A stretch of DNA of 24,827 nt from Albugo candida (lineage: Eukaryota; Oomycota; Peronosporomycetes; Albuginales; Albuginaceae): assembly GCA_905220665.1 (NCBI GenBank), contig CAJNAR010000098.1, forward strand, positions 1 through 24,827, read 5' to 3'. Both the position numbers and the translations under genes were made by a program. Under the pieces are notes generated by a model. The model searched no databases and was not told where the DNA came from. It saw nothing but the letters and a program-made list of their open reading frames with translations. Position 1 is the first letter of the stretch. Every line of letters starts with the position of its first letter. Below are positions 20,511 through 24,827 of this stretch, in pieces.

Positions 20511-21134
20511 ATGATGTGTTTTGTCAATGAATACTATTGCTGTGAACGGACCAGATCTGAAATGTATTTTAAAAAAAAACCTGTCCTATTTTTTATTGAT
20601 ATTGCGTTTCTGCAGCACTTTCACAAATATTTTGTGAACTTTCTGAAAACATCCGATGGTAACGGACCACAACGAGAATATTTTTTTTTCTCTTGTCTTA
20701 TGGAATCTGAACTAGCGTCCTTTTCCGGAGTGGATTCAAGTCTAAATCATAACGTCTGGAGTGCGTCACGTAACTGAAACAGACTTTTTAACTACTTCTA
20801 TGCATCGATACCGACATGGAGGATTGCATGATGACATCACAAACATTGGGCAGATCGAGCGTATCCAAAAATCTTGTCAAGATTGAAGTGATAGAGTACG
20901 AAAGGTTTCATTCTTCATCGGTTTAGAATGGACATATCTGTGTTTTTTTATCGAGCTGGAGAATAAACTCAGAGGATATGCCTGTGTTTGTTGCTTGCAC
21001 TGATACGCTGTATTCTATGACAGTGCGCAGCCATCTCTCCGGATAACCTGCACGGAACAATAGACCCCAGGCCACATGTAGCAGCCATCATTTTATATCC
21101 ATTCGAATCGTGTTCTCACAATCACATCATTAGT
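20511..21134 (+). repeat. Monomer M33 (624 bp)
   Basis: It has the 12-bp deletion with an extended A-run (TTTTAAAAAAAAACC). TTGTGAACTTTC is shared with M3. It has TCCAAAAATC, a private GGTTTCATTC and the tail CCAGGCCAC. Confidence 0.96.
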
Positions 21135-21767
21135 ATGATGTGTTTGTCAATGAATACTATTGCTGTGAACGGACCAGATCTGAAATATATTTTGTCTCGT
21201 CGAACAAAAATAAACCTGTCCTATTTTTTATTGATATTGCGTTTCTGCAGCACTTTCACAAATATTTTGTGTAACTTTCTGAATTCATCCGATGGTAACG
21301 GACCACACCGAGAATATTTTTTCTCTAGTCTTCTAAAATCTGAACTAGCGTCCCTTTCCCGAGTGGATTCAAATCTAAATCATAACGTCTGGAGTGCGTC
21401 AAGTAACTGAAACAGACTTTTCTAACTACTTCTGTGCATGGATACCGACATGGAGGATTGCATGATGACATCACAAATATTTAGCAATCAAGCGTATCAA
21501 AAAATCTTGTCGAGATCGAAGTGATAGAGTACGAAAGGTTTCTTTCTTCATCGGTTTAGAATGGACATATCTGTGTTTTTTTATCGAGCTGGAGAATAAA
21601 CTCAGAGGATATGCCTGTGTTTGTTGCTTGCACTGATACGCTGTATTCTATGACAGTGCGCAGCCATCTCTCCGGATATCCTGCACGGAACAATAGACCC
21701 AAGGCCGCATGTAGCAGCCATCATTTTATATCCATTCGAATCGTGTTCTCACAATCACATCATTAGT
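21135..21767 (+). repeat. Monomer M34 (633 bp, subfamily B)
   Basis: One T is lost in ATGATGTGTTTGTC. B-type sequence begins near 21271 with GTAACTTTCTGAATTC, CACACCGAG, T6 and TCTTCTAAAATC. A second B segment, AATATTTAGCAATCAAGC to CTTGTCGAG, lies near 21473-21513. CCGGATATCC is private. Confidence 0.96.
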
Positions 21768-22630
21768 ATGATGTGTTTTGTCAATGAATACTATTGCTGT
21801 GAACGGACCAGATCTGAAATGTATTTTGTCTCGTCGAACAAAAATAAACCTGTCCTATTTTTTATTGATATTGCGTTTCTACAGCACTTTCACAAATATT
21901 TTGTGTAACTTTCTGAATTCATCCGATGGTAACGGACCACACCGAGAATATTTTTTCTCTAGTCTTCTAAAATCTGAACTAGCGTCCCTTTCCCGAGTGG
22001 ATTCAAATCTAAATCATAACGTCTGGAGTGCGTCACGTAACTGAAACAGACTTTTTTAACTACTTCTGTGCATCGATACCGACATGGAGGATTGCATGAT
22101 GACATCAGAAATATTTAGCAATCAAGCGTATCAAAAAATCTTGTCGAGATCGAAGTGATAGAGTACGAAAGGTTTCTTACTTCATCGGTTTAGAATGGAC
22201 ATATCTGTGTTTTTTTATCGAGCTGGAGAATAAACTCAGAGGATATGCCTGTGTTTGTTGCTTGCACTGATACGCTGTATTCTATGACAGTGCGCAGCCA
22301 TCTCTCCGGATAACCTGCACGGAACAATAGACCCAAGGCCGCATGTAGCAGCCATCATTTTATATCCATTCGAATCGTGTTCTCACAATCACATCGTTAG
22401 TATGATGTGTTTTGTCAATGAATACTATTGCTGTGAACGGACCAGATCTGAAATGTATTTTGTCTCGTCGAACAAAAATAAACCTGTCCTATTTTTTATT
22501 GATATTGCGTTTCTGCAGCACTTTCACAAATATTTTGTGTAACTTTCTGAATTCATCCGATGGTAACGGACCACACCGAGAATATTTTTTCTCTAGTCTT
22601 CTAAAATCTGAACTAGCGTCCCTTTCCCGA
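21271..22630 (+). repeat. Subfamily B tract
   Basis: In M34-M36 the stretch from GTAACTTTCTGAATTC to CCTTTCCCGAG is diverged. It shows TGAATTCATCC for TGAAAACATCC, CACACCGAG for CACAACGAG, T6 for T8-T10, AGTCTTCTAAAATC for TGTCTTATGGAATC and CCCTTTCCCGAG for CCTTTTCCGGAG. M34 and M35 also have AATATTTAGCAATCAAGC for AACATTGGGCARATCGAGC. Flanking parts of these monomers are ordinary, so B differs from A in blocks rather than evenly. Confidence 0.85.
21768..22401 (+). repeat. Monomer M35 (634 bp, subfamily B)
   Basis: B-type sequence is present in both halves, the second at about 22107-22147. TTCTACAGC destroys the CTGCAG site kept in the other copies. GACATCAGAAAT and GGTTTCTTACTTC are private. 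Confidence 0.96.
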
Positions 22631-23036
22631 GTGGATTCAAGTCTAAATCATAACGTCTGGAGTGCGTCAAGTAACTGAAACAGACTTTTCTAACTACTTC
22701 TGTGCATGGATACCGACATGGAGGATTGCATGATGACATCACAAACATTGGGCAAATCGAGCGTATCAAAAAGTCTTGTCAAGATCGAAGTGATAGAGTA
22801 CGAAAGGTATCTTTGCTCATCGGTTTAGAATGGATATATCTGTGTTTTTTTATCGAGCTGGAGAATAAACTCAGAGGATATGCCTGTGTTTGTTGCTTGC
22901 ACTGATACGCTGTATTCTATGACAGTGCGCAGCCATCTCTCCGGATAACCTGCACGGAACAATAGACCCAAGGCCGCATGTAGCAGCCACCATTTTATAT
23001 CCATTCGAATCGTGTTCTCACAATCACATCGTTAGT
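22402..23036 (+). repeat. Monomer M36 (635 bp, half B)
   Basis: The first half is B-type to about 22630 and the second half is A-type (GGGCAAATC). GGTATCTTTGCTC with AATGGATATA is shared only with M17. CAGCCACCATTTT is private. The switch inside one copy suggests an exchange junction. Confidence 0.96.
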
Positions 23037-23670
23037 ATGATGTGTTTTGTCAATGAATACTATTGCTGTGAACGGACCAGATCTGAAATGTATTTTGTCT
23101 CGTCGAACAAAAATAAACCTGTCCTATTTTTTATTGATATTGCGTTTCTGCAGCACTTTCACAAATATTTTGTGGAACTTTCTAAAAACATCCGATGGTA
23201 ACGGACCACAACGAGAATATTTTTTTTCTCGTGTCTTATGGAATCTGAACTAGCGTCCTTTTCCGGAGTGGATTCAAGTCTAAATCATAACGTCTGGAGT
23301 GCGTCACGTAACTGAAACAGACTTTTTTAACTACTTCTGTGCATCGATACCGACATGGAGGATTGCATGATGACATCACAAACATTGGGCAAATCGAGCG
23401 TATCAAAAAATCTTGTCAAGATCGAAGTGATAGAGTACGAAAGGTATCTTTCCTCATCGGTTTAGAATGGACATATCTGTGTTTTTTATCGAGCTGGAGA
23501 ATAAACTCAGAGGATATGCCTGTGTTTGTTGCTTGCACTGATACGCGGTATTCTATGACAGTGCGCAGCCATCTCTCCGGATAACCTGCACGGAAAAAGA
23601 CCCAAGGCCGCATGTAGCAGCCATCATTTTATATCCATTCGAATCGTGTTCTCACAATCACATCATTAGT
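23037..23670 (+). repeat. Monomer M37 (634 bp)
   Basis: It has private TTTCTAAAAACATCC, T8 then CTCGTGTC, TGTGCATCGATACC, TCAAAAAATC and CGCGGTATTC. GGAAAAAGACCC is the 2-bp deletion tail with one extra substitution. Confidence 0.96.
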
Positions 23671-24305
23671 ATGATGTGTTTTGTCAATGAATACTATTGC
23701 TGTGAACGGACCAGATCTGAAATGTATTTTGTCTCGTCGAACAAAAATAAACCTGTCCTATTTTTTATTGATATTGCGTTTCTGCAGCACTTTCACAAAT
23801 ATTTTGTGGAACTTTCTGAAAACATCCGATGGTAACGGACCACAACGAGAATATTTTTTTTTCACGTGTCTTATGGAATCTGAACTAGCGTCCTTTTCCG
23901 GAGTGGATTCAAGTCTAAATCATAACGTCTGGAGTGCGTCACGTAACTGAAACAGACTTTTCTAACTACTTCTGTGCATCGATACCGACATGGAGGATTG
24001 CATGATGACATCACAAACATTGGGCAAATCGAGCGTATCAAAAAATCTTGTCAAGATCGAAGTGATAGAGTACGAAAGGTATCTTTCCTCATCGGTTTAG
24101 AATGGACATATCTGTGTTTTTTATCGAGCTGGAGAATAAACTCAGAGGATATGCCTGTGTTTGTTGCTTGCACTGATACGCTGTATTCTATGACAGTGCG
24201 CAGCCATCTCTCCGGATAACCTGCACGGAACAAGACCCAAGGCCGCATGTAGCAGCCATCATTTTATATCCATTCGAATCGTGTTCTCACAATCACATCG
24301 TTAGT
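23671..24305 (+). repeat. Monomer M38 (635 bp)
   Basis: T9 is followed by a private CACGTGTC, creating CACGTG. It has TTTTCTAAC, TGTGCATCGATACC, TCAAAAAATC and the 2-bp deletion tail CAAGACCC. Confidence 0.96.
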
Positions 24306-24827
24306 ATGATGTGTTTTGTCAATGAATACTATTGCTGTGAACGGACCAGATCTGAAATGTATTTTGTCTCGTCGAACAAAAATAAACCTGTCCTATTTTT
24401 TATTGATATTGCGTTTCTGCAGCACTTTCACAAATATTTTGTGGAACTTTCTGAAAACACCCGATGGTAACGGACCACAACGAGAATATTTTTTTTTCTC
24501 GTGTCTTATGGAATCTGAACTAGCGTCCTTTTCCGGAGTGGATTCAAGTCTCAATCATAACGTCTGGAGTGCGTCACGTAACTGAAACAGACTTTTTTAA
24601 CTACTTCTATGCATCGATACCGACATGGAGGATTGCATGATGACATCACAAACATTGGGCAAATCGAGCGTATTAAAAATCTTGTCAAGATCGAAGTGAT
24701 ACGAAAGGTTTCTTTCTTCATCGGTTTAGAATGGACATATCTGTGTTTTTCATCGAGCTGGAGAATAAACTCAGAGGATATGCCTGTGTTTGTTGCTTGC
24801 ACTGATACGCTGTATTCTATGACAAGT
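24306..24827 (+). repeat. Monomer M39 (right partial, first 522 bp)
   Basis: It has private ACACCCGATGG, TCTCAATCATAAC and TTTTTCATCGAG. TTAAAAATC occurs with the 5-bp deletion. The window ends at CTATGACAAGT where other copies read CTATGACAGTGC. These last few bases may be an extra A, a sequence-end error or the first bases of something else. Confidence 0.95.

Larger units (their letters stand above)
1..24827 (+). repeat. Satellite DNA array, ~636-bp monomer, 38 full + 2 partial copies
   Basis: The same block recurs without interruption, always in the same orientation. The landmark ATGATGTGTTTT (or a close variant) occurs 39 times, at 272, 908, 1539, 2156 and so on to 24306, with spacings of 617-639 bp. 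Every monomer also carries AGATCT, a T-run, TGATGACATCA or a near variant, AATAAACTC and ATTCGAAT. Copies differ mostly by shared single-base variants and a few recurrent indels. This is the pattern of a satellite evolving by unequal exchange and gene conversion. Both window edges fall inside a monomer, so no array boundary is seen. I do not recognise the family. A tandemly repeated gene such as rDNA or histones is excluded because no long or conserved coding or rRNA sequence is present. Confidence 0.98.

Noticed and set aside
1..24827. CRISPR array, bacterial or phage repeat region
   Set aside because: There are no short repeats with unique spacers; the unit is 636 bp with no spacer. There are no ribosome-binding sites or operons, and no prokaryotic coding sequence.
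1..24827. Tandem rDNA, histone or snRNA gene array
   Set aside because: No rRNA core, histone coding sequence or snRNA motif was recognised in the monomer on either strand.
1..24827. Inverted monomers or an inserted transposon
   Set aside because: All 39 landmark sites are in the same orientation. Every spacing falls between 617 and 639 bp, leaving no room for an insertion.

Overview
The whole window is one head-to-tail satellite DNA array. A single unit of about 636 bp is repeated from the first base to the last, always on the same strand. There are 38 complete copies and two partial ones, 271 bp at the left edge and 522 bp at the right. Neither edge reaches unique sequence, so the real array is longer than 24.8 kb. 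I find no credible protein-coding gene, tRNA, rRNA, CRISPR array or intact transposon. Monomers are numbered here from the ATGATG preceding TGTTTT. M0 is the left partial (1-271), M1 starts at 272, and M39 starts at 24306.

A long, homogeneous, non-coding array of units this size points to a eukaryotic nuclear genome and a heterochromatic (pericentromeric, subtelomeric or sex-chromosome) block. A hand count over 961-1560 gives about 39% GC. One monomer holds roughly 28 CpG, against about 25 expected, so CpG is not depleted. That suggests little CpG methylation, as in many invertebrates. I do not recognise the repeat as a named satellite and do not assign a species.

Layout: monomer lengths are not random. 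Most are 634-639 bp. The shorter classes (631-632, 624-626, 617) are explained by three discrete indels: 12 bp near +61, 5 bp near +397 and 2 bp near +564. M9-M10 (5313-6585) recur as M12-M13 (7210-8483), one step of a three-unit period. The order of variants in M3-M6 (1539-4039) recurs in M26-M29 (16101-18602) at a constant offset of about 14.56 kb. M34-M36 (21135-23036) form a more diverged subfamily, here called B. Fragments of B sit alone in M4 and M19, as expected for gene conversion or unequal exchange.

Each monomer carries a fixed set of small structures. These are a nested hairpin, several short palindromes, a T-run of 6-10, two AATAAA hexamers on the + strand (one followed by a GT-rich stretch) and one on the - strand. 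In five monomers the - strand also has a 41-codon frame faintly resembling reverse-transcriptase motif A. That is the only hint of origin and it is weak. The open frames of 60-100 codons in every monomer change frame at homopolymer indels and are not genes.
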